Source of the DNA: Paraspadella gotoi
Lineage: Eukaryota > Chaetognatha
Direction of reading: 5' to 3'
Assembly: GCA_051294375.1 (NCBI GenBank)
Contig: CM119269.1
Location: forward strand, 13,752,726-13,816,725
Length of the DNA stretch: 64,000 bases
Shown here: in pieces, positions 9,720 through 21,853 of the stretch
Position numbering within the stretch: the stretch's first letter is position 1
How the letters are laid out: the number at the start of each line of letters is the position of its first letter
Notes under the pieces: model-generated
Database searches by the model: none
What the model was told of the DNA's origin: nothing
The model's input: only the letters and a program-made list of their open reading frames with translations
Made by a program: the position numbers and the translations under genes

Positions 9720-11280
9720 AGAAAGAAAACACGGATGAGGAAATTAGTGATATAGCTTAGAGAGGGGAGAGAGAGGTGGTGTTGCTTCGTGTGTGTGACG
9801 TGACGAGAGACGAGAGGAGAGAGAGAGGGGGGAGAAGAGAGAGGATGGGAAGAGGACAAAGGACAGTAGTACATCGAGAGTAGTCATCTGTGACAAGCTG
9901 TAGGAGCTGATGAGAATGACAAGCCTATACCACAGGTGCGAGGGTATTCAGAGCGAGGAAGGAACGTGAAATCGTCGACACTTGGAGTGAGGAGTGTGTG
10001 GGTTAGCAGTGTAGGAGCGGAGAGGACAGAGAGGGAAGAACAGAAGGGATAGAGTGGGTGAGGCGGGCGGGTAGGGGCGGGCGGGAGAGAGTAGAGGCAG
10101 GCTGCAGGAGAGATGAGAAGGAGGACCAGAGCAGAGATGGCGTCACTAGGAGGGACGGACGAAAAAGGGGAGGGGACAGAGGAATACTGCAGCAACACCG
10201 GACGAACACTGCGCGACAGAGTCATCCCTTCCAGCTCGACCTAGAGAACAGAAAGCAAGAGAGAGGCTACGAAAGACACGAAGACAGAGAACGACACGAG
10301 GCTGGGAGAGAGCCAAGAGAGGAGAGATAGGAGACGGATGAAGGAGTCATAAAGAAAAGGGGCATGACAGCAGCAGAGAGAGATAAGGGGAGGCAGACGA
10401 GACAGAGGTAAAGTGTAGCGAGAAGGCAGAAGAAAACGGATAAAAACGGTGAGAAGAGAGGAAGAGAGACGCGTAGAGCCGGAGGAGCTACGAAGAGAGA
10501 GTGAAAGAGGGGAGATAGAAAGGTGGAGGAGAGAGGATCGGCCAGTGGAAGAAAAGGATGGAATGATAAGGAATTAAAAGAAATAAAAAGAGGAGGAGAT
10601 AAAATAAATACTTTACCCTCGTCCAAACTTCGTCGCGAATTCCATCTCCACTAGAGAGAGAGAGAGAGAGAGAGGGCAGAAGAGGAGAGAGAGAGAGAGA
10701 AAGGAGAGGAAGAGAGAGAGGAAGAGAAAGAGAGACGGCGAGGAGAGAGAGAAGAGAGAGAGAGAAAGAGAGGAAGAGAGCAGAAAAGGAGACATCGTCT
10801 TTTTTACCCATTGCGGAACCAAAACTTCGTCGGCTGAATTCACATCTCCACGAGATGAGAGAAGAGGACGAGAGAGTAGAGGCCTGTGGGAAAGAGGGAG
10901 AGAGAGGAGAGCAGAGAGCAGAAGAGAGAAAGAGTACGAGAAGTACATATGAAGTAATATAAAGCTTCAATTTGGAAGGTTGAAGGACAGCCTTCCTGTT
11001 GATGTTGCCCGCAGACGAGAGAGAGAGAGAGAAGGAGCAGAGGCGCGACCGAGAACGAGAGACAGACCTTAGGATGAAAGAGAAGAGTGGGTTTTATTCG
11101 GGCTTTCACAAAGAGTAAGGAAGTATTAGTCCTTTAAGTTCTGGTGAACAATATAAGAAAACAGCAAGAAGAGAGGGGTCGAGAGGACGGAGAGAGAAAG
11201 AAGAGAGAGAAGCAAGAGACGAGGAAGAGATGAGAGACAGGAGTGAGAGAGGAGGAGTAGCAGACCAAGAGCAGACAGGA
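9720..11280 (+). repeat. Polypurine-rich tract (A/G-rich, ~1.5 kb)
   Basis: The stretch is dominated by GAGA and GGAGA units with scattered non-purine islands. Minus-strand reading frames through it are Ser/Leu low-complexity shadows. The islands near 10619-10655, 10808-10855 and 11299-11345 share an exon-like motif that is described separately. Confidence 0.7.
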
Positions 11281-11345
11281 GAACATCGTCAACCTCACCT
11301 CGTCCAAAACTTACGTGGCGCTGAAGCTTCACATCTTCCACGAGG
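10615..11345 (-). repeat. Three copies of a ~45-bp exon-like motif
   Basis: On the minus strand, three islands at 10619-10655, 10808-10855 and 11299-11345 share TCTCGTGGAGATGTGAATTC followed by a GACGAAGTTTTGG-like stretch. Each ends near a GT that could be a donor. One copy reads SRGDVNSADEV, which resembles the loop of an ankyrin repeat (SRGADVN). Small indels separate the copies. They may be repeated mini-exons of the neighbouring ankyrin gene, or one exon assembled three times inside purine-rich DNA. Confidence 0.35.
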
Positions 11346-11960
11346 TTTCATCTCCGAAAGACATGCGGTCGTGAAATATTCTTGGATACCGAGGAGCTGC
11401 AGGACCAAGGTGAATCAAGGCGTTTTTCTAGAGGCGGCGTTAACGAAGCGGCCCCAACAACGCCGGCGCCACCGCAGCGTGAAGACGTGAACGTGACGCG
11501 CCACCGTCCCGTGCGGGCGACGCCATCTGACACGACAAGACCCAACGACGCCGTCGAAGCGAGCGGCGTCTTTCGTCGCATCACAAGACGCGATCGAACC
11601 CGAGGAAGCGGCGTCATCCTGCGGCGTCGCGCGCCGATGGCTTTTCCGTTTTTCTCTACGTGGTAAATTTAGAGCGCGGCGCCTTTCGAGGATCACGGAC
11701 GCGCGTTTATCTCCGCTATGGCGCCGTTTTTTTACTTTCAGGTCGCCACGGTCTTATTCTTGCCGCCGGTTTTGTCCCCTGCGGCGTCGGTTCGTCTTAG
11801 TCTTCGATCGTGGCGCTCTTGACGTTGTAGCGACCGAAGGAATTTCCATTTGGTCGAGAGAATCGAAGGTCGACTTCGTGAAGTCGATGAATTCATTGTT
11901 ATTTCTCGGGATACGTTATAGGTTTTGCTGGGCAGTCGTTTTTCTTTTGTAGAAAGTTTT
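11280..11960. other. GC-rich coding-like island, frame and strand undecided
   Basis: The base composition matches the ankyrin and DM9 exons (many GCC, GTC and CGG triplets), in contrast to the AT-rich flanks. Both strands have open frames of 60-95 codons. On the minus strand short ankyrin-like words occur (KTPLASTAS at about 11545). A minus-strand frame at 11738-12136 (132 codons, ATG start, very basic) is the longest. I could not choose a frame with confidence. Indels like those of the 3-6 kb gene may be present. Confidence 0.3.
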
Positions 11961-12139
11961 TTTTGTGGGCGGTGCTTGAATGTTTGTACTTCTACTTGAC
12001 TTTGATCTCGGCATTTGTACCACGATTTTTTTTTTAAGTTAACGTCGTCTTTAGTCTTTTCAGTTTTCGTCAAAGGAGATACTTGCGTGATTTCCGTATT
12101 CAGAATTAAATATTCTTTAATTAAGATACTCTCCAAACT

Positions 12140-12858
12140 TTGTTATTTCGCTATTTCGTTATATTCTATAATTGATAAATAGTTCGTGGCGAAAAAAACC
12201 AACATATTAGCTGATTCCTTCGCAGTTTTCTCATTCGTTCTTTCGACAACATTTACATTCTTTCGTCGAATTTAAATTGAGCCCGTTCATTTGTTTTGTT
12301 CATTTGTTTTGTTTATTTGTTTACTTTCTCCGCCTCGATTTCGATTCGCGCGAACCGAAACCGCCGATTAGATTTTCCGCCCGAAAGTCACGTGACCTAA
12401 GGGGCCGAGAAATTTACTCGAGTGAAGCTAAACAAGAGGCGATTGTCGCTGGAGAAAAACCCCAATTTGGTTTCCGGCGCCCTCGCCGCTCTAGTTGTTG
12501 TTGTTGTTGTTGTCTCTTTCGGCCCCGCTTCCGCCGGAACGCCCGCGTATGTATGTATTCTATAATGTATGTAGTAATTGTGTGTTTGTATTCTTCGTTT
12601 GATTACGCCAACAATTCGCTTTTGAACGTTATTTTTAGTTCCGTTTTTTACGTAACAAATTAGCTGTAACCACGACGCGATTGCAAATACCCGGCATTAA
12701 CCATTTTAAACGTAACGCTGTTTTTTTTTCCTTGAGTGCCACGCCCAGTAAATGAGCTCTTGTTGTAGTTGATTGGCTCAGAATCTTTCAACTGCAAAGA
12801 CTTAAAAAAAACCCGGTTTTAAATTTTCCACGTCGAATAAAAACAGGTTTGCGTGCAG

Positions 12859-12914
<56 letters not shown>

Positions 12915-13655
12915 TCTCGGCTGTTTACCTTTTACCTGCCTTAGAATTGACTTTGTTTCAAGAACAAATATACTCGAAATATTAATCCGTCATGCGTAGA
13001 GAGCGAACAAAATTTTATTGTAAGTGAAGCCACATGATACGTATAAAGTGTTTTAACTTGTTTAAATCGTGATCATAATTAAAGAAATAACCGTGGCTAA
13101 TGGTTATGAGGTACAAGGAACACAGAGACATAGTCACGCATAATTCCATAAAGTAATTCCACCAAGTTGATTTCCAGTTAATCAGGAGTGATTGAAAGCG
13201 GATACGGATACTGAACTCATCTCAAACGGATAAGTTATTGCTGTTAATGCATTAATGATTATCTCTTTAATCATACTTATCGATTTGTTTCTTATCGTTG
13301 TGCTCATCGTCGTCGTGTTTCTGTTGTAGCCGAGAATAAAAAAAAATTGCTACAAACAATCTTAAATCATTTATTCATTCAATGATTAAGCTATTTCGCC
13401 GCCGACCTTTGACCAGCTAAGATGAGTAAAGGCAACCATCCTACAAGATAATGACTCTCACAGACCAAGGTTCTCTTTTCCCATTTAATTATTCTCACGA
13501 TCGAACGATATTCACTCTAGCGAGTCTAATCACTTAATATACTCTAATCAGTTGTTACAAAATTCTTATCGAATTCTTAATCTCAAAATTTAGGACAAAA
13601 AATAAATTAAAGATTAAAAAAATAAAAATAATTCAAAATATATTATAATAACATC
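12140..13655. other. Mostly non-coding; GTT and CT microsatellites
   Basis: A (GTT)n run lies at 12495-12512 inside a GC-richer patch (12330-12560). An uninterrupted (CT)n run of about 50 bp lies at 12859-12908. No exon was supported. Confidence 0.5.
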
Positions 13656-13659
13656 GCAG

Positions 13660-13842
13660 GAGAATCAAAGAAGCTCATCGATGCCCGAATCTTTGCTGAT
13701 TGCATTCACTCGCTCTTTATTCGCGTCGCGCGTACTTCTTACAATGATCGGGCCGCCCGAGACATTGTTCCGCAAGTTGCAACACGTGGTCAATATGAAC
13801 GATTCCCTATATAATATTTCGAGGGAAAACCCGGGATGTTGA
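13660..13842 (+). CDS. Terminal exon of an unrecognised gene
   Basis: The exon runs from an acceptor (ACATCGCAG) to a TGA, with one open frame of 60 residues and no indel. It contains hydrophobic and amphipathic stretches (SLLIAFTRSLFASRVLL at residues 11-27) and ends in SRENPGC. The composition contrasts with the AT-rich flanks. A second frame is also open for about 53 codons, so the choice is not secure. No family was recognised and the upstream exons are not identified. Confidence 0.38.
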   Translation, partial: ENQRSSSMPESLLIAFTRSLFASRVLLTMIGPPETLFRKLQHVVNMNDSLYNISRENPGC

Positions 13843-13906
13843 TGCTTCGTTGAAGTTTATCCTAAACTTACATTTTTGAACCTCGCTACGTTAATTTTCG
13901 ACAAGT

Positions 13907-14143
13907 CTAAATATATAACCCTTTTTTAAAATTGTTATCATCCGTAGTTCCTTCGAAACCCTTCTTTCTTTTTCTTTGCCTAAAACGTTTATTTCGCCAA
14001 AATCTCGCTCGAGGTAAAACCATTACAATGTAGTGACGTATGTAATAACACTCGGACCACTTTGCGAGTTTCTCTCTCTTCACCTGAAAACCATGATCCA
14101 ACCTTGTTTTTTTTAATTCGCCCATAAAAAAAAGTCCCACCAT
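13907..14143 (-). CDS. Small basic ORF, unrecognised
   Basis: A 78-codon ORF runs from an ATG to a stop. A donor-like CAG/GTGAAG after residue 20 means this could be a short first exon rather than an intronless gene. The second half is strongly basic (RQRKRKK). Nothing in it identifies a family. Confidence 0.28.
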   Translation of the reverse strand: MVGLFFMGELKKTRLDHGFQVKREKLAKWSECYYIRHYIVMVLPRARFWRNKRFRQRKRKKGFEGTTDDNNFKKGLYI

Positions 14144-14149
14144 GCGGTT

Positions 14150-15715
14150 TCAATACTCAATTAAAAAAAACAATTTAAAAAAACTTAAAACTTTTTCCTC
14201 GATTAGCAAAGAAAAAAAAAAAACAAAAAAAAAAACTGTTGCTCGGAAAATTAGCAAGGCTTTTATTTTAACGAAAAAAAACCGCTGTTCATGAATCCAG
14301 GGAGAAAAAAAAAGGGGTTTAAAAAAAAATAAAGATTAATGAGGACGAAAAGAGGTAAAATATCGAATCGTTTCTATCGCAACACTTTTGCTGATTCGCC
14401 GATCAAAAGAAAAAATCGGAGGTTAAATCGAATTCAATTTGTTTTATTTTCGGTTGAAATTAATTGTTAGATAAACAAATCAAACATCTCACGATAAAAT
14501 ATGACTTTTTCAGCTATTGACGGGAGAGAAATTTTTATTTTGACAAACTTCATTGTTCAGTAATACTTGCTCGTCGGAAAGTAAAATGGCCAAAACAAAA
14601 TTTGTTTTCCGACGAAACAAGAATAATATCTAAAGTTCGGTTATTACGCCCCATGGTTTCGTGAGGATCACATTTAATCTTTCCAGTTTCTATTGTAGTA
14701 ATAATATGGGCCAGATGCTCTTTTGCTTTGCTAGTTTTTAGTTCGGATTTTTTCCGCTTTAAAACTCGAGTGAGCAGGTAAAAACAGTAAGGACGAACAA
14801 AAGAAAAAAAAGAGTCAAACAGATTTTGTTATTATAATCATATTTTACTTTAGAACAAGCTAGCCGTTATAATATTAATTTGTCAAAATAAAATTCGATA
14901 ATTTGACAATTTACGCCTAGATTTATAAAATAAGTCCACTAGCTAGTCAACGTGAATAAATAAAAGGAAAAACTAAAAATACAGAAAACAATTGTAATCA
15001 ATTTAAGTATATTTGTGCTACAAACAAACAACTAAATTGTACTAGATAATGCACATACGAAATGGCAAAAAAAAAGGACGGTAAAATGAAATGAGACAAT
15101 GGAAGTTGCACTAGGGGTAGCCCCACTCAATGGGGTGAGTCAAAAATTTAGAGTATTTTGAGTACATGCTCAAACGAAAATTTATAAATTTTTAAGTATA
15201 CTTTCAATAGACAAAAAAATTCTTATATGGCTCTATGCCCTAGTAGTTAATTTTTTTAATATTTATTTATAGATAGCAAAGGCCAAACATTTTTGGAGAA
15301 TTTGTAAAATTTAAGACCAGATTCAGATAGCTCATAAAAAGTTGNNNNNNNNNNNNNNNNNNNNNNNNNGCTCTACACAAAGTTATACATCTCTTTTTCC
15401 TAAATACTTTTTAAAAGTGACAAACAATAAAAAAACCATATAATAAAAATCCATGATTTAGTCAGTTTTTTTCTACATTTTCACTTGAAAAACAATGATT
15501 TTTAAAAGCTGCTAATTATATTCTTGTTTAACTTTTTATTCTCTATAGAATCCATCAAATTTTTCTAATATTTAAAAAAAAGTTGCTTTCCCTATACTAG
15601 TAATATAATTTACTTAATTATGGCTATACCCTCAGAAGAAAGCATCTTTTACAAAAAATATTTATACCAGAAACATAATGTCCATGAGAGTCTATTAACG
15701 CCCTGCATATACACA
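14150..15715. other. AT-rich, no gene seen; 25-N gap at 15345-15369
   Basis: Homopolymer-rich intergenic DNA (many A and T runs). No open exon or recognised repeat was found. Confidence 0.5.
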
Positions 15716-15719
15716 ATAC

Positions 15720-18700
15720 ATTTAAATTTCATCGAGCCTATGGCTGTCTACATTGTTTGCCGATCTCTATTGCTCATCTCCAAGCAAACGAGTTCCATCT
15801 TCTCCTTGGTGATCCGTCACATTCCACCCAGAAGTACTAGCCTTCATTCAACAAGAAATCGAGAATTCGGAGACGCTATGTTGGCGGAAGAGCCGCGGCT
15901 CCAGCGGAGTCAGGGCGCGACTGGAAGTGGGAAAAGTAGATCAATGAGAGGTAAGTTTTTTATTTTTGGGTTGGGCAGAGTGTTAACACTTACCTTCGGT
16001 CGAGCAGCGAAAGAGGTTGGTATTTAGCGCAAAGGATTTCGAATCCTTCCTCGTCACCTTTCTCATCGGATCCGTCTCGTTCGTAATGGGACAAGACGCC
16101 TGGGGGGAGATATGAGGGAGTTGAAGGGATTGGCAGAGAGAAGAGAAGCACGAGAGAGAGCAGAGATGAAGAAGAGAGAGAGACGAGAGGAGAGATGCGA
16201 GAGACGATTAGAGAGAGAGAGAGAAATTGTGGAAAGAGAGGAAGAAAGAAGAAAGAAAGTAGAACTAACCAACCAACCCAACACCAACCAACCAAATTAG
16301 CGGAATTGACTTTATCCAACGATTGTCTTCTTCCCTTATCCTTCTGTCGAATGTTTAATCTCAAATCGTCCTAACAACAAAAGATCATTGTAAAATTCTA
16401 ATCAATTGTACAAATTTTAACTATTAATCAAATACAATTAAAGATTTGCCTCTCCTAGGTATGACTTCTTGATAACCCTCACACCGCTACCTAGATAAAT
16501 CCGTAGTTGCCGATGCCGCGCGAGCCTTTCCACATAATATGTCTATACTGCCGTTTTCGCCTCACTGGTCGCGTCGCTCCGTCCATAACTCTCCAGACGT
16601 CCACGCTCGGCGCTCATTTCGTACGCGAAGATCTCGTCAAACGTCATAACAATGGACGAAGTCACACGCGTCCGAGAGTGATATTTCCCTCCGCCTCACG
16701 ACGTCGAGGTAAGAGCACTGTCAGAAACCAACGAGAAAAACGAACTGCGGGCTCGGAGATTTTTAATCAACAAAAAAACACGTGTATGCAAAACATTTGC
16801 AATTTCTCTAACGCCTTCTAGGTGGGCGCTACATTCGGAACATTTTCGATTGTGGCGATCATTGTCCTTATCGATAGCGCGATATTTATCAAAGTCAGCC
16901 TTCTGCACTTACCTTCTTCTCATCGAATTCTTTTCGTTAGTTCTATTTTATATTGAACTCGGGACGCAGAACAAGTGCTACGCCTTACTTTTTTATTGCC
17001 CGCATACTCGCGCCGCCTATTCACATACTTGGGAATTGATATAATAGCCTCTTTCGTGGTATTCCAGTCACACGCTCCATCAATGTGCCCACACGTCTGT
17101 CTGCAAATACGATTGAACAGCTCTCATATCTCATTTTTTCGTCGTCGAATCCAAAGCTGATAGATAGTCTAACTAACCGGTCAAATTTGACGTGTCGCAA
17201 CTATTACGCTCAGGCGTCCATGAAACATGCACTGATCGACCCTCTTCATACAGATAATGACACATGCGATTTGACGATCTCTTTCTGAAAATTCCATCAC
17301 ACAGATACTATCGCGCTTTTCTCACGTCTAGACGATACCCCTTACTTCTTTCACACCCTCGCGTCTGCGGTGCTATACGCACATTCTCCTATCATCGTAA
17401 GACGACGCCAGTCCCGACGGCAGGATGCTAGCGATCCAGATCGGACGCGGGCCGGACGCCGCGCCTGTAGCTGCGCATCATTCAATCCAGCGATATCCCG
17501 CTTCCGTCGAGTCCCGCGACGAGGCGCTTGGCGCGCTCTGCCATATTGAAGATATTGGACGGATGCTCTTTTGTTCCGCGAGTATACGCCATGCCTGAAG
17601 ATACATTAATATTAGATAATTTTTTAATTGATTTCATCTACTAATTTATTAAATGGTAAAATTGTAACTATTTCGATGTCAATAAATGAACGTACGAAAC
17701 CTTACCAACTCGGTTGAACTTAAGAAAAAAATTTAATGTAGTTTTGTCGGGGATTATTCAGTTTAATTTTTGTCTTAACATTTATTCTAGTCGGAATAAA
17801 AGAAGAATGCTAGAGAAATACAGTAAAGCAATATATTTTTTTTAAATATACATTGCATGTGTGGGACCATACGATAGTGGTATGTCTTCTCTTTATCTTA
17901 AACAGAGCAGTTGTCTTATTGCTTCAACTAACATAGAGCATTATATCAAAGAATGTCAAAACAATTAATATATCGGCAAAAGGCTGAGAAAGCAGTTAAT
18001 TTGAATCTTTATTCAGATTTTAAAATCCATAATTACCGTTCGTCGTATGACTTTTTAAATTTTTTCTCTTTATTATCAGTCCCACCCCTGTACACCTTTC
18101 ATCAGAAAACCTTATATGGCCAATCCAAGACCACCAAACGATAGATATTTTAAACAAAATTTATTTTTTTATTATTTTTTTTTAAAAGTCTTAATGACAC
18201 TTCTGCACATATTATTATTATTATTATTATATTTTTATTATTATTAATTATTATCATTATTATTATTATTATTATATTATTCTATTATTATTATCCCGCA
18301 TCGTAAATATCAGCGCCACCTTCTTGAAACCTCCGTCGGTTCAACCAACCGGCGTTCATTTTAGCGCCCACGACGCCGAATCATCGACTCTGAGCATGCG
18401 TCGTCCGCTGACGCAGACGAATTCGAAGACACTCGCTCGCGAGAAGGCCGCCCCTCCGGCCATATCGAGAGGCGCGTTCTGTTCCTACGTCGACGCGCCG
18501 TACGACGACGCCCCGTGGCGCCGGTGGGGACCTCGACCGAGCAGCTCGCGACCACACTAGACATCTGAACGTAGATGGGCGATAGTATTACTTTATGTCA
18601 TATTTCGACTATGATTGTATTTTGACTACTTGATTGATCTGAGCTCTACCTTTAGTTTCAGTCCTCTTGTGAATCAATTATTTGATTGATTAGAACTGTA

Positions 18701-19256
18701 TTTGATTGATCTTATTGAATGTTGATTGATGGAATTGCATGATCGATTGATCATTCGATTCACATCAACTTTCACTCATTCTTCATTAATATTTCATAGT
18801 GGATTATTCTTTTTTTTGGATCGATAGGATGATTTTTCAGGGATCGATCCGCATAGTTATATAAAATTTATTGCAATTTATTCATCGAAAGATTAATTGT
18901 TGCTGATGATCGGATTTCTTATCATCGACTCGTCTTCCAATTAATGCAATACATATTCCGTCATTCTGTAGGTTAAATCAGTCATTAAATTTTCAATCAT
19001 TCTGTTAACCAATCAAATCGTGATCAATCATAAACAAACAACTCTCCTCTTCACACTCAACGACGTTCGCTACACGCGCGCTTCTACACCATACTGGGGT
19101 GGATTCGCTCCGATTGATTCGTCGCGAAAATCCTACTTGAAGTATCCTCGTTTCCTTCGGCGACAGTCACTCCCGGAGCCGCCGGCCGTTTATGAGTTCG
19201 CAGAGGCAGTCGTCATCGTGGTCAGTTATCTTGGACTCTCTTCCTTTTTTAAAGAA
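15720..19256 (+). repeat. First copy of ~4.26-kb duplication over the DM9 gene
   Basis: The segment 16070-17510 is repeated at 20331-21771 with no visible difference (offset 4261). Outside that core, 17510-19256 matches 21771-23390 with many extra bases, and 15720-16070 matches 19990-20330 likewise. In this copy the DM9 exons are destroyed by insertions, while the corresponding exons at 19.4-23.4 kb are open. The insertion-rich pattern and lack of conserved frame suggest raw-read sequence, not a diverged paralogue. It includes (CAAC)n and (GA)n tracts at 16130-16300. Confidence 0.7.
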
Positions 19257-19979
19257 CCAACCAACCAACCAACCAACCAACCAAATAGCGGAATGACTTT
19301 TCCAACGATTGTCTCTTCCTCCTCTGTCGAATGTTTAATCCTCAATCGTCCTAACAACAAAAAAATCATTTGTAAAATTCTAATCAAATTGTACTAAATT
19401 TAACTTTAATTCAATACAAAATTAAAGATTTTGGTAGGATATTTACCCACGAATAAATCCGTGTTGCCGATGCCGCGCTTTCCATTAAAGGATACGGCGT
19501 TTTCCGGCAGGCGTCGCTCGTTCCTAACTCGATCGTCCACGCGGCGCCATTCGTACGCGAAGTCGTCGTCAAACGTCATAAACTGGAAGCGACGCGTCCG
19601 ATGAATTTCCCCGCCGCACGACGCGAAAGAGAAGTGAAAAGACGAACCTGGCGGAAATTTAAAAAAAAAAAAGGAAAATGACAATTTCAAGGCGTTGGCG
19701 ACGCATCGAACATTCGATTTGATCATTTGTTTTCGATTAGCCTCGATTCAAATCCTCATTTACTTTATAATTCTTTTTTTAGTTATTTTTATATGAACGA
19801 GGGCAAAAGGGCGGATACTTTTTTATTGCCGATCGCGTGATTACAATGGAATGAAAAAGCTTTTCGTGGTATATCACCTATCAATCTGCCACACGTCTGT
19901 ATGCAAATGAGATTGATGAGCTCAATCTCATTTTCGGTTGAATCAAAAGTATAGATTAGATAATAAGTCAAGATTTGAG
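19257..19979 (-). repeat. Clean third copy of part of the duplication
   Basis: This segment corresponds to about 16262-17165 and 20523-21426 but is roughly 200 bp shorter than those copies. It holds an intact exon where they do not. It begins with a (CAAC)n run and ends at a 10-N gap. It is best taken as the accurate version of this part of the locus. Confidence 0.6.
19447..19647 (-). CDS. DM9-repeat exon, clean copy
   Basis: A 201-bp exon (phase 1 to 1) lies between an acceptor (TTCCGCCAG) and a donor (GTGG/GTAAAT). It encodes FMTFDDDFAYEWRRVDD, then RLPENAVSFNGK, then NTDLFVG. The order aromatic-Trp, then LPxNAV, then a (L/Y)(F/Y)VG close is the DM9 repeat pattern. DM9 proteins bind carbohydrate in molluscs, and the repeat is common in insect and flatworm proteins. 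The donor cuts the repeat just after FVG. Noisy copies of this exon lie near 16507-16710 and 20768-20971. Confidence 0.62.
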
Positions 19980-20007
19980 NNNNNNNNNNAAATTTCATCG
20001 GCTATGG

Positions 20008-20184
20008 CTAGTCGTACATTGTTGCTCGATGCTCTATGCTCATCCCAGCCAAACGAGTTCCATTTTCTCTTTGGTGTTCGTCGACGATCCATTCCAGAAG
20101 TAGCGCTTCATCAAAGAATCGGGAATCGGGAGACGCTTGATGTTGGCGGGAAGACCGCGGCTCCAGCGGAGGATCCGGGCGCGA
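20008..20184 (-). CDS. Terminal exon, probably of the DM9 gene
   Basis: The exon of 59 codons is open from a strong acceptor (CCCCACTTCCAG) to a TAG, with no indel. It begins with a Pro/Ser/Arg-rich stretch and then FFDEALLLEWIVDEHQREN. The LLLxWIV pattern resembles LLLNHKRRGLQWIVAE in exon 23245-23387. It ends 18 bp from the 10-N gap. Its phase (0) does not match the donor of exon 19447-19647, so another exon may intervene. A noisy copy lies at about 15740-15920. Confidence 0.42.
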   Translation of the reverse strand, partial: SRPDPPLEPRSSRQHQASPDSRFFDEALLLEWIVDEHQRENGTRLAGMSIEHRATMYD

Positions 20185-20330
20185 CTGGAAGTGGGGAAAA
20201 GGTTAGATCAATGTGAGGTAAGTTTTTTATTTTTGGGTTGGCAGAGTGTAAACTTACCTTTGGTCGAGCAGCGAAAGAGGTTGGTATTTAGCGCAAAGGA
20301 TTTCGAATCCTTCCTTCACCTTTCTCTCGG

Positions 20331-21771
20331 ATCCGTCTCGTTCGTAATGGGACAAGACGCCTGGGGGGAGATATGAGGGAGTTGAAGGGATTGGCAGAGA
20401 GAAGAGAAGCACGAGAGAGAGCAGAGATGAAGAAGAGAGAGAGACGAGAGGAGAGATGCGAGAGACGATTAGAGAGAGAGAGAGAAATTGTGGAAAGAGA
20501 GGAAGAAAGAAGAAAGAAAGTAGAACTAACCAACCAACCCAACACCAACCAACCAAATTAGCGGAATTGACTTTATCCAACGATTGTCTTCTTCCCTTAT
20601 CCTTCTGTCGAATGTTTAATCTCAAATCGTCCTAACAACAAAAGATCATTGTAAAATTCTAATCAATTGTACAAATTTTAACTATTAATCAAATACAATT
20701 AAAGATTTGCCTCTCCTAGGTATGACTTCTTGATAACCCTCACACCGCTACCTAGATAAATCCGTAGTTGCCGATGCCGCGCGAGCCTTTCCACATAATA
20801 TGTCTATACTGCCGTTTTCGCCTCACTGGTCGCGTCGCTCCGTCCATAACTCTCCAGACGTCCACGCTCGGCGCTCATTTCGTACGCGAAGATCTCGTCA
20901 AACGTCATAACAATGGACGAAGTCACACGCGTCCGAGAGTGATATTTCCCTCCGCCTCACGACGTCGAGGTAAGAGCACTGTCAGAAACCAACGAGAAAA
21001 ACGAACTGCGGGCTCGGAGATTTTTAATCAACAAAAAAACACGTGTATGCAAAACATTTGCAATTTCTCTAACGCCTTCTAGGTGGGCGCTACATTCGGA
21101 ACATTTTCGATTGTGGCGATCATTGTCCTTATCGATAGCGCGATATTTATCAAAGTCAGCCTTCTGCACTTACCTTCTTCTCATCGAATTCTTTTCGTTA
21201 GTTCTATTTTATATTGAACTCGGGACGCAGAACAAGTGCTACGCCTTACTTTTTTATTGCCCGCATACTCGCGCCGCCTATTCACATACTTGGGAATTGA
21301 TATAATAGCCTCTTTCGTGGTATTCCAGTCACACGCTCCATCAATGTGCCCACACGTCTGTCTGCAAATACGATTGAACAGCTCTCATATCTCATTTTTT
21401 CGTCGTCGAATCCAAAGCTGATAGATAGTCTAACTAACCGGTCAAATTTGACGTGTCGCAACTATTACGCTCAGGCGTCCATGAAACATGCACTGATCGA
21501 CCCTCTTCATACAGATAATGACACATGCGATTTGACGATCTCTTTCTGAAAATTCCATCACACAGATACTATCGCGCTTTTCTCACGTCTAGACGATACC
21601 CCTTACTTCTTTCACACCCTCGCGTCTGCGGTGCTATACGCACATTCTCCTATCATCGTAAGACGACGCCAGTCCCGACGGCAGGATGCTAGCGATCCAG
21701 ATCGGACGCGGGCCGGACGCCGCGCCTGTAGCTGCGCATCATTCAATCCAGCGATATCCCGCTTCCGTCGA
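20331..21771 (+). repeat. Identical 1.44-kb core of the duplication, second copy
   Basis: Matches 16070-17510 base for base as far as I can see. Both copies carry the same insertion-rich version of an exon whose clean form is at 19447-19647. Two perfect copies of a noisy sequence are hard to explain by biology and easy to explain by reuse of one read. Confidence 0.7.
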
Positions 21772-21853
21772 GTCCGCGACGAGGCGCTTGGGCGCGCTCT
21801 CCATATTGAAGATATTGAGGATGCTCTTTTGTTCCGCGAAGTATACGCCATGC
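21739..21853 (-). CDS. Probable DM9-gene exon, 3' part degraded
   Basis: The acceptor TATCTTCAG precedes 21853. The frame reads GVYFAEQKSILNIFN, then PKRLVADS, then GYRWIE before a TGA at 21739-21741. The aromatic-R-W close resembles the start of a DM9 unit. The frame is lost just below 21771, which is where the noisy identical core begins, so the stop is probably artificial. Phase does not match the donor chosen for exon 22556-22795. Confidence 0.4.

Noticed and set aside
21739-21853. GVYFA word suggesting an ADP-ribosyltransferase
   Set aside because: Only a five-residue resemblance. The position between DM9-like exons on the same strand and the absence of other catalytic residues favour the DM9 gene.
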